A stretch of DNA of 64,000 nt from CAVTOO01 sp963736355 (GTDB taxonomy: Bacteria > Pseudomonadota > Alphaproteobacteria > Rhizobiales > Xanthobacteraceae): positions 62,001 to 126,000 of the forward strand of contig CAVTOO010000009.1 in the NCBI GenBank assembly GCA_963736355.1, read 5' to 3'. The position numbers were made by a program, and so were the translations under genes. This document shows positions 35,253-44,870 of the stretch, piece by piece. Positions within the stretch are counted from its first letter, which is position 1. Each line of letters begins with the position of its first letter. The notes under the pieces are model-generated. The model searched no databases and was not told the origin of the DNA. It saw nothing but the letters and a program-made list of their open reading frames with translations.

Positions 35253-36768
35253 TCAACCCGGCTGACGCGATGGCGCGGCGCGCTCGCCAGCTCTCAGGCT
35301 GAGCGGGCTCTGCGCGAGGTCGGAAGGCATCGACCACGAGCGCATTCAGCCCTTGCTTGTTGGCCGCCTGACGCGTCGCGTCGTCGTTGGCGGCGCGGCC
35401 CACGAGACGATTGCCGTTGATGCGATCCGGCAACGCCGCAAGCGTGACGTCGTCACCGAGCATTTGCGAATGCTCTAGAACGTCGTTCGCCCGGAAGCGA
35501 TAGCCGCCGATTGCAAGGATACCTGCTGGCGGCGCGGTGATGCTGAAGGTATCGGCCTTGGGATCGCGGCGAACGGCATAGCCGGTGTCGGTCGCATGAA
35601 TGGACGATGCAGGTCCATCGACGTCGGCGATGGGCGGCACCATGGGGCCGCGCAACGACAGCGTGCCCTCCGGCGTAATGCGCATCTCGGCAACAAGCGG
35701 TGCGTCCGCCTTTGTGTGAGGCGCGCGGCGCGGCCCGGCGCGCAGCGGCTGGATCGTCGGTCCGCTACGGCGGGCGGCGATATGGCCGGTTTCGCCGAGG
35801 CAGTAAATGTCCGTCAGCCCAATGCCGTAGGATTCCCAGTCGGCGCTGGCACCGGCGTGCTCGGGCGAGCGCCACAAGGCCAGCACATGCCGCAGCGTGC
35901 TGTCGTTCGCGGGCCAGCCGGAATGTGAAAGCCGCAAGGCGAGCGGCGCTGGCAAGACGATCGTGTCGCAGCGGTCGTTGGCCAATTGAGCGGTCATCGC
36001 ATCGGCGTCGAAGGCATGATGCAACGAAAGTGTCCCGCCGTTCAGCAGCCAGCACGTCACCGTTGCGCTAAGGCCCGTGAAACTCGACGGCGGAATTGTC
36101 GACAGCGTCCGGATGCGCCCCGGACCGGCTTCGAGATGAATGGCAAGTCCGCCGGCGATAATTTGTCCGTGCGTGCGGGATATCGGCGTCAATCCGTCGC
36201 GCGTGACGTCAAACGTCACAACGGCTTCCGGCTGAGGTTCGGGTGTGAAGAGCGATGCCGATGAACGGAATGTTGCCTCGATGGAGACGATCTCCTCGGG
36301 CAGGGCGGGGCCGAAGCCGCAGACATGGCGAATGGGGAAGACATCGGCCGCAACTCTCAATGCATTGGCTGCAAGGTCCACGCCATCGACCCTGTCCTGC
36401 ACCACAAGCGCTCGCGCTCCAATGCGCGTCAGCGCGGCCACGAGTTCGGCATGCCGCCACAGCAACGGAACAGGGGCAGCGACAAGCCCGGCGCGCCAGA
36501 TGCCGAGAAGCGTCAGCACGAACTCGACCGTATTCGGCAACTGGATGGCAACCACGCTGCCGCCGGGCAGTCCCGCCAGCTGGAAGTGCCGCGCGATGTT
36601 GGCAATCGCCTTGTCGGCTTCAAGGTAGGTGAGACGGCGCGGGGCCGTCCCCGTCACGCGCATCTTGTCGCTTGGGTCGATCAGCGCAGCCGTATCCGGC
36701 TCCCGCTCCACGCTCCGCCGGAACAGTGTATCAAGCGTCGGTGCGCTCCATGCGGCTGCATCAGTCAC
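35253..36768 (-). CDS. AMP-dependent acyl-CoA synthetase/ligase-like protein (3' end uncertain)
   Basis: About 505 residues. It resembles fatty-acyl-CoA/acyl-AMP ligases: LTYLEADKAIANIA, ALLGIWRAGLVAAPVPLLW, and the A8-like segment near GYRFRANDVLE. The classical P-loop (TSGTTGxPK) is not evident; VTFDVTRDGLTPISRTHGQI stands in that region, so catalytic competence is in doubt. The open frame runs antisense through the end of mfd to 34861, which is not credible. Other frames stop at 35294 or 35253, so a 3' frameshift is likely and the end given is provisional. Confidence 0.7.
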
Positions 36769-36777
36769 GGCGCGGCC

Positions 36778-38607
36778 TCATCGCGGCGAACGCGCGGGCG
36801 CGCGCCACCAGCTTTCGGGCACGGCGCCGGATAGCGACGCTTTGGCGGGCCATTCGATTTCGGATCGGCGTGCGATCCATTGCGCGGGATGGTTGTAGAT
36901 CGGAATGGCATAGAAGCCCGACATCAGCGCGCGATCGAGCATGCGCGCGGCTGCGACGAAATCGGTGCGCTCGCGCGCGGCCAGCAGCGCCTCGATCATG
37001 CGGTCGACGAAGGGGCTGGTGATGCCCATGAAATTGCGTGTTCCCTGTGTGGCGGCAGCAGCGCTGCCCCAATAGAAAGACTGCTCGTTGCCCGGCGACA
37101 GCGACTGGTCCCAGCGCGCAGGGGCCATGTCGAAATCGTAACCGAGGCGGCGCTGATCGAATTGAACGGCATCGACGCTGCGGACCGAAGCCTCAATTCC
37201 GGCGCGCCTGATATCTCGCACGAGGGCGAGGGCGATGCGCTCCTGTTCGCGAGTTGTCACCATGATTTCGAAGGTCACGGGCTTGCGGTTCCGAGGGTCG
37301 TAAAGAACATTTTGGCGAAGTTCGTAGCCGGCACCGGTCAGAAGAGCGATGGCGCGGTGCAAATTGTCGCGATCACGGCCGCTAATGTCGCCGGCCGGCA
37401 GGGTCCACGTACCGTCGAGAATGTCGGGCCGGATGCCGCTGGGCTGGCCACCGATGAGGGCGCGCTCGCGCGTGTCGGCGGGACGGCGATAGGCCGACAA
37501 TTCGGAACCTGGAAAGAACCCGCCGTCGCGCGCATAGAGCCCGAAAAAATAGTTCCAGTTGATCCACTCGAAATCGAACAGCAACGTCATCGCTTCGCGC
37601 ATGGCGGGGTCGGCGAAGACCGGCCGACGCGTGTTGAAGACGAGGGCCTCGACCGGGCGCGGCGTGCCCGAGGTGACGGTCTGCCGGGTCACACGTTTCT
37701 CGCGCGCGGCCGGAAAGTCGTAGCCGGTCTGCCACCGCGCGGGTTCTGTTTCGAGATGGACGTCGTAAAGGCCACGCTTGAAGGCTTCGAAGGCGGCGTT
37801 GGACTCGCGATAGTAGTCGAGCCTGATTTCATCGAAATTCCACAGGCCGCGATTGATCGGCAGGTCACGGCCCCAGTAGTCGGGATTGCGTGTCAGCGTC
37901 ACGCGCGTGCCTTGCCGGACTTCGCTGACACGATAAGGGCCCGAGCCGATCGGCGGCTTGAGTGACGTGGTTTCAAAGGCGGCTTCGTCGATTGCGTGTT
38001 TGGGCAGGACAGGCATGAGACCAAGGATCAGCGGCAGCTCGCGATCGTTGGCGGTCCCGAAGTCGAAGCGCACGACGCGCTCGCCGAGCGCTTCAGCCTT
38101 GGCAACCTTGGAATAATAGGTCCGGTGATTGGGCCGCCCTCTGTCGCGGAGCAGCGCCCAGGAAAACAGTACATCTTCGGCCAGCACCGGCTTTCCGTCG
38201 GAGAATCTCGCCGCGGGGTTGATGCGGAATGTCACCTCGCTGCGCGCATCGTTGGTTTCGACGCTGTCCGCCAGCAGGCTGTAAAGCGTGAAGGGTTCGT
38301 CCTGTCCACGCCCGAGCAGGCTTTCCACCACGTGGCCGCGGATTTGCGGAACCGCGAGGCCCTTCACGATGAACGGATTGAGGCTGTCGAAGGTGCCGGT
38401 GATCCCGAACGTGATCCGGCCGCCCTTCGGCGCGTCGGGATTGGCATAAGGCATATGGGTGAAACCGGCCGCCAGCGCCGGTGCGCCGTGCATGGCGAGC
38501 CCGTGTTCGGCGAAAACAGGCCCGCCGCTGAAGGCTAAAGCCGCCAGTGCCGCGACGACGCGGCCGCGCCGCAGGCGCGCCAGGGCGGTTGGGACAGACG
38601 GTTTCAC
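36778..38607 (-). CDS. ABC transporter substrate-binding protein, family 5 (YejA-like)
   Basis: 609 residues with a signal peptide ending near GGPVFAEHG. It is a periplasmic oligopeptide-type binding protein. Family-5 features: GGRITFGITGTFDSLNPF, ESLLGRGQDEPFTLYSLLADS, GSGPYRVSEVRQGTRVTLTR, RNPDYWGRDLP, and the C-terminal MLDRALMSGFYAIPIYN. The wording of these blocks is closest to YejA/microcin-C-type receptors. It lies 10 bp downstream of the acyl-CoA synthetase start on the same strand; no permease genes are adjacent. Confidence 0.9.
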   Translation of the reverse strand: MKPSVPTALARLRRGRVVAALAALAFSGGPVFAEHGLAMHGAPALAAGFTHMPYANPDAPKGGRITFGITGTFDSLNPFIVKGLAVPQIRGHVVESLLGRGQDEPFTLYSLLADSVETNDARSEVTFRINPAARFSDGKPVLAEDVLFSWALLRDRGRPNHRTYYSKVAKAEALGERVVRFDFGTANDRELPLILGLMPVLPKHAIDEAAFETTSLKPPIGSGPYRVSEVRQGTRVTLTRNPDYWGRDLPINRGLWNFDEIRLDYYRESNAAFEAFKRGLYDVHLETEPARWQTGYDFPAAREKRVTRQTVTSGTPRPVEALVFNTRRPVFADPAMREAMTLLFDFEWINWNYFFGLYARDGGFFPGSELSAYRRPADTRERALIGGQPSGIRPDILDGTWTLPAGDISGRDRDNLHRAIALLTGAGYELRQNVLYDPRNRKPVTFEIMVTTREQERIALALVRDIRRAGIEASVRSVDAVQFDQRRLGYDFDMAPARWDQSLSPGNEQSFYWGSAAAATQGTRNFMGITSPFVDRMIEALLAARERTDFVAAARMLDRALMSGFYAIPIYNHPAQWIARRSEIEWPAKASLSGAVPESWWRAPARSPR

Positions 38608-38886
38608 GGCCGATTCGATCCTTGAGGGGCTGCCGAATTTACCATGCGCGGCAACGATCCCGCCGCGGCAGGCCTATCAAATCGTCGCGCGGCATTGATC
38701 TTTTCGCCCATCGCTGTATTGAAAACTGGCATTTCGGCCGGTTCCCCCGGGCTGGTCACGTTGCCGCCTTATTTGGCCACGAGACAGCCCGCAGAAGCCC
38801 GGCAACGCCAGTCGTATTGCGTGCCTGCACCGCAGGCGCCACGGCCGCTGGTCACCGCAACCGGGACTAAGAAGGATATTTTCTCA

Positions 38887-39642
38887 ATGACGCAACGGAT
38901 CTTGCCGGCTCTGCTGGCCGCTGCGGGCTTGATGCTCGCGGCATTTGAGGCCCAGGCCCAGATTCCTCCGCCCGCGCAGCCGAAGGCCGCTCCGAAGGCG
39001 GCGCCGGCTCCGGCCGCTCCGAAGGCTGCCCCCAAGGGCCAGGCCGCTCCGGCACAGCAGGCTCCCGCTCCCCAGCAGCAGGCCGACCAGCAGGCTCCGC
39101 AGCTGATCTATTCGCCCTGGACGAAGTTCTGCATGAAGGGCCAGGAAGCCAACGCCAAGCAGATCTGCTTCACCGGCAAGGATGGTCGTATTGAATCCGG
39201 ACTGCCGGTTGTTGCTGCGATCGTGATCGAGCCGGAGGGTGAGCCGCGCAAGTTGCTGCGTGTCACGTTGCCGCTCGGCATGAGCCTGCAGCAGGGAACG
39301 CGTGTCGTCGTCGATCAGAACGAAGCCCAGAGCAAGCAGAGCGCGTATTCGTTCTGCCTGCAGAACGGCTGCATGTCCGACTACGAAGCCTCTCCGGAAA
39401 TGCTCGCGAACATGAAGAAAGGTCAGACCCTTTACGTTCAGGCCATTCAGGTCAACGGCGCAGCCGTGACGCTGAGCCTGCCGCTCTCGGACTTCGCCAA
39501 GGCTTATGATGGCCCGCCGACCGATCCCAAAATCATCGAGGAACAGCAGAAGAAGTTCCAGGAAGATCTGCAGAACCGGGCCAAGGAAATGCGCGACAAG
39601 CTGCAGAACCAGCAGGGCGGCGCGGCACCGGCACCGAAGTAA
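38887..39642 (+). CDS. IalB-like invasion-associated secreted protein
   Basis: 251 residues. The signal peptide (MTQRILPALLAAAGLMLAAF) ends near AQAQIPP. A 50-residue Ala/Pro/Lys/Gln-rich linker follows (units like KAAPKAAPA), then an IalB domain with YSPWTKFCMKG, KQICFTGKDGR, YSFCLQNGCMSDYEA and a C-terminal charged helix (EEQQKKFQEDLQNRAKEM). Four cysteines could form two disulphides. IalB was named in Bartonella; in free-living relatives the role is unknown. The ATG at 38887 starts the signal peptide. A strong terminator follows. Confidence 0.92.
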   Translation: MTQRILPALLAAAGLMLAAFEAQAQIPPPAQPKAAPKAAPAPAAPKAAPKGQAAPAQQAPAPQQQADQQAPQLIYSPWTKFCMKGQEANAKQICFTGKDGRIESGLPVVAAIVIEPEGEPRKLLRVTLPLGMSLQQGTRVVVDQNEAQSKQSAYSFCLQNGCMSDYEASPEMLANMKKGQTLYVQAIQVNGAAVTLSLPLSDFAKAYDGPPTDPKIIEEQQKKFQEDLQNRAKEMRDKLQNQQGGAAPAPK

Positions 39643-39660
39643 TTTTAGCGGATACAAAAC

Positions 39661-39693
39661 AAAGGGCGCGCCGCAAGGCGCGCCCTTTTTCTT
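39661..39693. terminator. Bidirectional intrinsic terminator
   Basis: Perfect 12-bp stem AAAGGGCGCGCC, loop GCAA, GGCGCGCCCTTT, followed by TTTTTCTTT on the plus strand. On the minus strand the same hairpin is followed by TTTGTTTTG. It sits between the convergent ialB-like and hspQ genes and should stop transcription from both sides. Confidence 0.9.
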
Positions 39694-39710
39694 TGGATCG
39701 CCGATCGTCG

Positions 39711-40040
39711 CTAGTTCAGCGACTGATTGCGCTGGCGATAGCCGCCCGCCTTGTCCTTGATGAAAATTTCCGAGACCTGCGAGTGACGGATCGGTTCACC
39801 GGTGTCGTCGGGCAACAGGTTTTGCTCCGACACATAGGCGATGTACTCGGTCTCCGAGTTCTCTGCGAGAAGATGATAGAAGGGCTGATCCTTGCTCGGA
39901 CGCATGTCCTCCGGGATCGCAAGCCACCACTCCTCGGTGTTGCTGAACGTCGGGTCGATATCGAACACGACTCCCCGGAACGAAAAAATCCGGTGACGGA
40001 CGATCTGTCCGATTTTGTACTTGGCCTGACGCATCTTCAT
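39711..40040 (-). CDS. hspQ: Heat shock protein HspQ
   Basis: 109 residues, the YccV/HspQ family. In enterobacteria HspQ is a specificity factor and substrate of Lon and binds hemimethylated DNA. The pattern AKYKIGQIVRHRIFSFRGVVFDIDP (short form: IGQIVRHR...FRGVVFDIDP) at the N-terminus, EEWWLAIPEDMRPSKDQPFYHLL in the middle and YVSEQNLLPD near the end is full-length and typical. No heat-shock promoter could be recognised. Confidence 0.94.
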   Translation of the reverse strand: MKMRQAKYKIGQIVRHRIFSFRGVVFDIDPTFSNTEEWWLAIPEDMRPSKDQPFYHLLAENSETEYIAYVSEQNLLPDDTGEPIRHSQVSEIFIKDKAGGYRQRNQSLN

Positions 40041-40165
40041 GTTTGGTCGAATAGACCATGATCGGGGACGATGCTAGGGGGTAAGCGCAGGTTGGCCATG
40101 CCACAGCTGCCTCCGGCAGCGCGTTGTTTAGAATGGCTGAAAATAGGGCTTAAATCCCGGCTTTC

Positions 40166-41116
40166 ATGATCGACGTCATCAACCTCGCTCTGCCGTATTT
40201 CGGCTTGATTTTCATCGGCTTTGCCTGCGGCAAGCTGAAGGCGCTGCCGGAATCCGGCCTCGCCTGGATGAACTTCTTTCTCCTCTACGTGTCGTTGCCT
40301 GCGTTGTTTTTTCGCATCATGGCGCGCACCCCGTTTGAGCAGCTGAACAACGTGCCGTTTGTTTTGGCAACGACGCTCGCGACCGCAAGCATGTTCGGCG
40401 TGAGTGCGTTGGCCAGCCGCCTGGCGGGCGTGCGCTCCGCCAAGGAAACGATCATGTCGGGGCTTGGCGGCGCCTACGGCAACATCGGCTATATGGGGCC
40501 GGGTCTTGCATTGTCGACCATTGGACAGAACGCGGCGGTTCCGGTCGCTCTGATCTTCTGCTTCGACAGCATTCTGATTTTTTCGCTGGCGCCGCTGTTG
40601 ATGGCGCTGTTCGGCGACGACAAGCTGTCGGCGGGACAGACCGCGAGGGTTGTCGTGCGCCAGATCGCGCTCAATCCGTTGATCCTGGGTTCGGCAGCCG
40701 GCGCACTCGCGGCAGCGTTTCATTTTCAGACGCCGGTTGCGATCGACCGCACCCTGGAATTCCTTCAGGGTTCATCCGCGCCTGTCGCGCTGTTTGCGCT
40801 CGGCGTGACTGTGGCGCTGCGGCCGCTGGCGCGCATGCCGTGGGAGCTGCCCGCCATCATTCTGGTCAAGCTGGTACTGCACCCGTTCGTCGTCATGTGG
40901 CTGCTGCTGCTGTTCGGGCCGTTTCCACTGGAGTGGATGGCGACGGCGCTGCTAATGGCCTCGCTGCCGCCCGCGCTGAGCGTGTTCGTTCTCGCCAATC
41001 AGTACAATACCTGGATCGAGCAGGCGTCTGCGACCGTGCTGGTCGGCACCTTCGTGTCCGTCGTCACGCTGACGGTGATGATGTGGCTGATCCGTTCGGG
41101 TCAGTTCGTCTGGTAG
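40166..41116 (+). CDS. AEC family transporter (auxin efflux carrier-like)
   Basis: 316 residues with ten predicted helices in two sets of five. Hallmarks are ALPYFGLIFIGFACGKLK at the start, the central GGAYGNIGYMGPGLALS, and the C-terminal MASLPPALSVFVLANQYN. The family exports or takes up small organic acids such as malate or malonate; the substrate is unknown here. Its 3' end overlaps that of the convergent UbiH-type gene by 16 bp. Confidence 0.92.
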   Translation: MIDVINLALPYFGLIFIGFACGKLKALPESGLAWMNFFLLYVSLPALFFRIMARTPFEQLNNVPFVLATTLATASMFGVSALASRLAGVRSAKETIMSGLGGAYGNIGYMGPGLALSTIGQNAAVPVALIFCFDSILIFSLAPLLMALFGDDKLSAGQTARVVVRQIALNPLILGSAAGALAAAFHFQTPVAIDRTLEFLQGSSAPVALFALGVTVALRPLARMPWELPAIILVKLVLHPFVVMWLLLLFGPFPLEWMATALLMASLPPALSVFVLANQYNTWIEQASATVLVGTFVSVVTLTVMMWLIRSGQFVW

Positions 41117-42321
41117 TCTTCGCGCATCATGCGCGGCAGGCTGGTGGAGGGCGCAATCCCCTCTTGCAGCATCTTCTGGCGTAGCGGCTTGACGCTGCTG
41201 ATGAGATGCATGCCGAGCGCGCGCATCGCCTGCAGCGGCGGAAAATCGCTGATGAGGCTGCGATTGGTGACGTCGATGGCGAAGCTGCGGCTTGAGATAT
41301 CGGAGCGTCGGGCCCGGTCATAGGCGCTCATCACCGCATCGCTGCCAGGATCGCGGCCTTGGGAAAGGGCATCAGCTGCGAGTTCGGCGATCATCGCCGC
41401 GTCACGCAAGCCAAGATTGAGACCCTGTGCTCCAAGCGGCGGCACGACATGTGCGGATTCACCGACCAGCGCAATCCGGTTGGCCGCCAGTACGCGAGGC
41501 GCGTCGAACGATAACGGAAAGGCGAAGCGCCCGGGCTCCACCGTGCATTGTCCAAGAATGGAACGCGACTGGCGTTCGATCGCATCAGCGAGTTCGCTGT
41601 CGCTCAGCGCGAGCAACTCTTTCGCTCTGTCCGGCGTCACAACCCACACGACATTGGAGCGATTGCCGCGCGCGGGAACAAGCGCGCATGGGCCTTGAGT
41701 CGTGTGAAACTCCGTCGACATCTCATGATGCGGCCGGGTGTGTGCGATGTTGAATGTCACCGCCGTCTGCGGCAGCGCGCGGTGTGTCACGGCAATGCCG
41801 GCAGCCATGCGGCTCGGAGAATGTCGGCCATCGGCACCGACAACAAGCCGCGCATCGATCCGCGTGCCGTGTTGGGTCGTGATGGCCACTGCATCGGTGC
41901 CGGGAACGATCTCGGCGGCATCCTCATCGAAGCGCGTGAGGCTAGGAAGCTCTGCGGCGCGCGCTTCCATCGCTGCCACGATGTCGCGATTGCCGAGATT
42001 GTAGCCGAAGGCGTCGAGACCGATTTCTGCGGCGGCGAAACGAACCTCCGGCGCGCGCAGCAAACGGTCGGTATCGTCGATCAGCCGCATCACGCGCAGC
42101 GGCACCGCGTCGGGCCCAAGGCGATCCCATAAATGCAGGTGCTTTAGGAACACGATCGAGGCGTGAAGCAGCGCCGAGGTCCGATTGTCCGCGACAGCGC
42201 CGCGCCGGGCAATGTGGGCAACTCTGGCCCCGCTCGTGGCCAGTGCCAGGGCGGCCGCAAATCCGGCAGGCCCGCCACCGATGACGGCGGTGTCTGTGAA
42301 GAGAGGCTGCGTTGACGGCAT
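41101..42321 (-). CDS. UbiH/UbiF/COQ6-type FAD-dependent hydroxylase
   Basis: 406 residues. It is a class A flavoprotein monooxygenase, most likely a ring hydroxylase in ubiquinone synthesis. Motifs: FAD-binding TAVIGGGPAGFAAALALA, the DG motif VVGADGRHSPSR (around residue 160), and the second FAD motif RIALVGESAHVVPPLGAQGLNLGLRDA. The ATG at 42321 was chosen; a GTG two codons upstream is possible. Which hydroxylation it performs (C1, C5 or C6) is not decidable from sequence alone. Confidence 0.92.
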   Translation of the reverse strand: MPSTQPLFTDTAVIGGGPAGFAAALALATSGARVAHIARRGAVADNRTSALLHASIVFLKHLHLWDRLGPDAVPLRVMRLIDDTDRLLRAPEVRFAAAEIGLDAFGYNLGNRDIVAAMEARAAELPSLTRFDEDAAEIVPGTDAVAITTQHGTRIDARLVVGADGRHSPSRMAAGIAVTHRALPQTAVTFNIAHTRPHHEMSTEFHTTQGPCALVPARGNRSNVVWVVTPDRAKELLALSDSELADAIERQSRSILGQCTVEPGRFAFPLSFDAPRVLAANRIALVGESAHVVPPLGAQGLNLGLRDAAMIAELAADALSQGRDPGSDAVMSAYDRARRSDISSRSFAIDVTNRSLISDFPPLQAMRALGMHLISSVKPLRQKMLQEGIAPSTSLPRMMREDYQTN

Positions 42322-42407
42322 TGGCACTCCGCTGTCTTATGGCAGGCACTTGAGCCCAACCAGCATGTTTTTCAAGCCTTGAAGCTAGAACCCACGAGCA
42401 TGGCACC

Positions 42408-43147
42408 TTGAACAACGGATCATTGCGCACCCGGACGCCGGCTTGCTTCCCGGAATGCGCGGGCCAAGGCCTTTGGTGTTCACGTTTTTACCGCGCTCGG
42501 TGCGGCCGTTGCGCTGTTCGCCCTTGTCGAGGCGGTGCGGCACCAATGGGAGGCCATGTTCATCTGGCTCGGTGTGGCGCTGATCATCGACGGAGTGGAC
42601 GGCACGCTGGCGCGCAGGTTCAACGTGGCCGAGACCTTGCCGCGCTGGTCCGGAGACGCGCTCGACCTTGTGGTCGACTACGTGACTTATGTTTTCATCC
42701 CTGCCTATGCAATTGTCGCCAGCGATCTGATGCCACCCGCGACTTGCCGTGCCGTTCGGAGGCGCCATCGTCGTCAGCAGCGCGCTCTACTTTGCCGACA
42801 GCCGGATGAAGACTGACGACTATCACTTCCGCGGGTTCCCTGCGTTATGGAATGTCGTTGCGTTTTATTTGTTTCTGCTGACGCCACATCCGTGGGTTTC
42901 AGGTGCGATTGTCCTGGCGTTTGTAGTAATGACGTTTGTTCCAATTCATGTGCTGCACCCGCTGCGTGTGGTGCGCTGGCGCAAAGTAACGCTGGCATTG
43001 ACGGTGCTCTGGGCGGTCCTGTCAGTATTTGCGGTGCTGCGAGGATTCGATGTATCTGCGTGGCATGCAGCGGCGCTGACCGCTATCGGCCTTTATGTGC
43101 TGTTCGCCGATAGCTTGGTGTCGTTGCTCGACCGGGGTACGCGATAA
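42408..43147 (+). CDS. pcs: Phosphatidylcholine synthase (two frameshifts)
   Basis: About 246 residues when repaired. Pcs condenses CDP-diacylglycerol with choline in the inner membrane. The CDP-alcohol phosphotransferase motif is seen as DGVDGTLARRFNV followed by WSGDALDLVVDYVTYVF (DG-x2-AR-x8-G-x3-D-x3-D, slightly modified). About eight helices. Frames change near 42456 and 42742 (one extra base each). The N-terminus is uncertain; a TTG at 42408 gives NNGSLRTRTP before the conserved ARAKAFGVHVFTALG. It abuts the TerC gene with a TAATG overlap. Confidence 0.87.
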
Positions 43148-43875
43148 TGGAACTTCTGTTCAGTCCGGAAGCCTGGCTCGCACTGGCGACCCTGACGGCG
43201 CTCGAGATCATCCTCGGCATCGACAATGTCATCTTCCTCTCGGTGCTGGTGTCCCGGTTCCCTGAGCCGCAGGCCACACGCGCGCGCCAGCTCGGGCTCG
43301 CGCTGGCCCTCATCTTCCGCATTATCTTGCTGTCTGTGCTGGCGTGGCTGATCGGGTTGACGGATCCGGTTGTCACCGTCGCCGACAACGCCTTCTCGTG
43401 GCGAGACATCATTCTGATCGGAGGCGGCTTGTTCCTCATTGCCAAGGCGACGCATGAAATTCATGCCGAAGTCGAGGCCCGCGAATCTGATGACCATGGA
43501 CCCGCGTCCGCGCCAACCGCATTCGCATGGCTGATCGTGCAGATCATTTTCATCGACCTGATTTTCTCGCTGGATTCGATCATCACCGCGATCGGCATGG
43601 TCGATGACATTCGCATCATGATCGCAGCCGTCGTGATCTCGATCATCGTGATGTACGTTTCGTCGGGGCCCGTGGCGTCGTTCGTGGCAAATTACCCGAC
43701 GACCAAGATGCTGGCGCTGGCCTTCCTCGTTCTGATCGGTGTGGCGCTGGTCGCCGATGGCTTCGAGTTTCATATTCCCCGCGGCTATATCTACTCAGCC
43801 ATGGCCTTTGCGGCGGCGGTGGAAGTATTCAACGTGCTGGCCAGTCGTAACCGGCGCAAACGAAAATCGGAGTAA
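43147..43875 (+). CDS. TerC family integral membrane protein
   Basis: 242 residues with seven predicted helices. The family motif ALEIILGIDNVIFLSVL (residues ~18-34) and its repeat LIFSLDSIITAIGMV, both with membrane Asp/Asn, are clear. TerC-like (YkoY/Alx) proteins are linked to Mn2+ export at the membrane. Its ATG overlaps the pcs stop codon by one base. Intact. Confidence 0.93.
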   Translation: MELLFSPEAWLALATLTALEIILGIDNVIFLSVLVSRFPEPQATRARQLGLALALIFRIILLSVLAWLIGLTDPVVTVADNAFSWRDIILIGGGLFLIAKATHEIHAEVEARESDDHGPASAPTAFAWLIVQIIFIDLIFSLDSIITAIGMVDDIRIMIAAVVISIIVMYVSSGPVASFVANYPTTKMLALAFLVLIGVALVADGFEFHIPRGYIYSAMAFAAAVEVFNVLASRNRRKRKSE

Positions 43876-43881
43876 GTTGAC

Positions 43882-44862
43882 ATGGTCGCTGCTGTTCGCG
43901 TTCACAAGCAGGGTGGTCCCGAGGCGCTCGTTTATGAGGATATCGATGTGCCGCCGCCGGCGCCTGGCGAATTGCGCATCAGACAACACGCGATCGGCCT
44001 GAATTTCATCGATACCTATTTCCGCAGCGGCCTCTACAAGGTCGCGAACATGCCGTTCATCGTCGGCAATGAAGGCGCCGGAGAAGTCACAGCGGTCGGC
44101 GCAGGCGTCACCGGTTTCCACGTCGGCGACCGTGTCGGCTACTACCTGCCGCTCGGATGCTACGCGGCCGAACGCAACGTCCCGGCGGCGCGCACGGTGA
44201 AGCTGCCGGACGGCATCACCTACCAGCAGGCCGCGGTCCTGATGCTGAAAGGCATGACGGTTCAGTACCTCCTGAATCAGACGTTCAAGGTCCAGCGCGG
44301 CCAGACCATCCTGTTCCATGCCGCCGCCGGAGGAGTTGGCCTGATTGCGACGCAGTGGGCGCACGCACTCGGTGCGACCGTCATCGGCACCGTCGGGTCG
44401 AAGGACAAGGCCGAGCTGGCGCGCGCCAATGGGTGCGACCACACGATCCTCTATCGCGAGGAGAATTTCGCCGAACGCGTGAAGGAGATCACCAAGGGTG
44501 CGCTTTGCGACGTAGTCTATGACAGCGTCGGCAAGGACACGTTTCCGGCCTCGCTCGATTGCGTCAAGCGGCGCGGGTTGTTTGTTTCTTTCGGCAGCGC
44601 CTCAGGTCCGCTCGAAGCGTTCCACATCTTCGATCTGAAGGAGCGGGGAGGCGGCGGGCTCTATGCGACGCGTCCGACGCTGAACGAATACATTGCCACG
44701 CGCGAAGAACTTGTCGCGACAGCGGATGCGACATTCGCCGCTTTCCTCGACGGCAAGTTTAAGATTCAGATCAACCACACCTACGCATTGAAGGATGCGC
44801 GCCGCGCGCACGAAGATCTCGAGGGCCGCAAGACAACGGGTGCGGCCGTTCTGCTTCCGTAG
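43882..44862 (+). CDS. NADPH:quinone oxidoreductase (MDR family)
   Basis: 326 residues, zinc-independent medium-chain reductase. N-terminal GroES-like domain with GLNFIDTYFRSGLYK and VGNEGAGEVTAVG; the nucleotide site is HAAAGGVGLIATQWA; C-terminal SFGSASGPLEAFH and HEDLEGRKTTGAAVLLP. It matches QorA-type quinone reductases that reduce quinones by NADPH. It starts 6 bp after the TerC gene, so the two may be co-transcribed. Confidence 0.94.
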   Translation: MVAAVRVHKQGGPEALVYEDIDVPPPAPGELRIRQHAIGLNFIDTYFRSGLYKVANMPFIVGNEGAGEVTAVGAGVTGFHVGDRVGYYLPLGCYAAERNVPAARTVKLPDGITYQQAAVLMLKGMTVQYLLNQTFKVQRGQTILFHAAAGGVGLIATQWAHALGATVIGTVGSKDKAELARANGCDHTILYREENFAERVKEITKGALCDVVYDSVGKDTFPASLDCVKRRGLFVSFGSASGPLEAFHIFDLKERGGGGLYATRPTLNEYIATREELVATADATFAAFLDGKFKIQINHTYALKDARRAHEDLEGRKTTGAAVLLP

Positions 44863-44870
44863 GGCTGAGG

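Noticed and set aside
34861..36768. 635-residue acyl-CoA synthetase reaching into mfd
   Set aside because: The last 130 residues are antisense to mfd, so the real gene should end near 35253-35296.
38960..39090. Tandem DNA repeat array in the IalB-like gene
   Set aside because: The repeats are an Ala/Pro/Lys protein linker with varied codons, not a DNA satellite or CRISPR.
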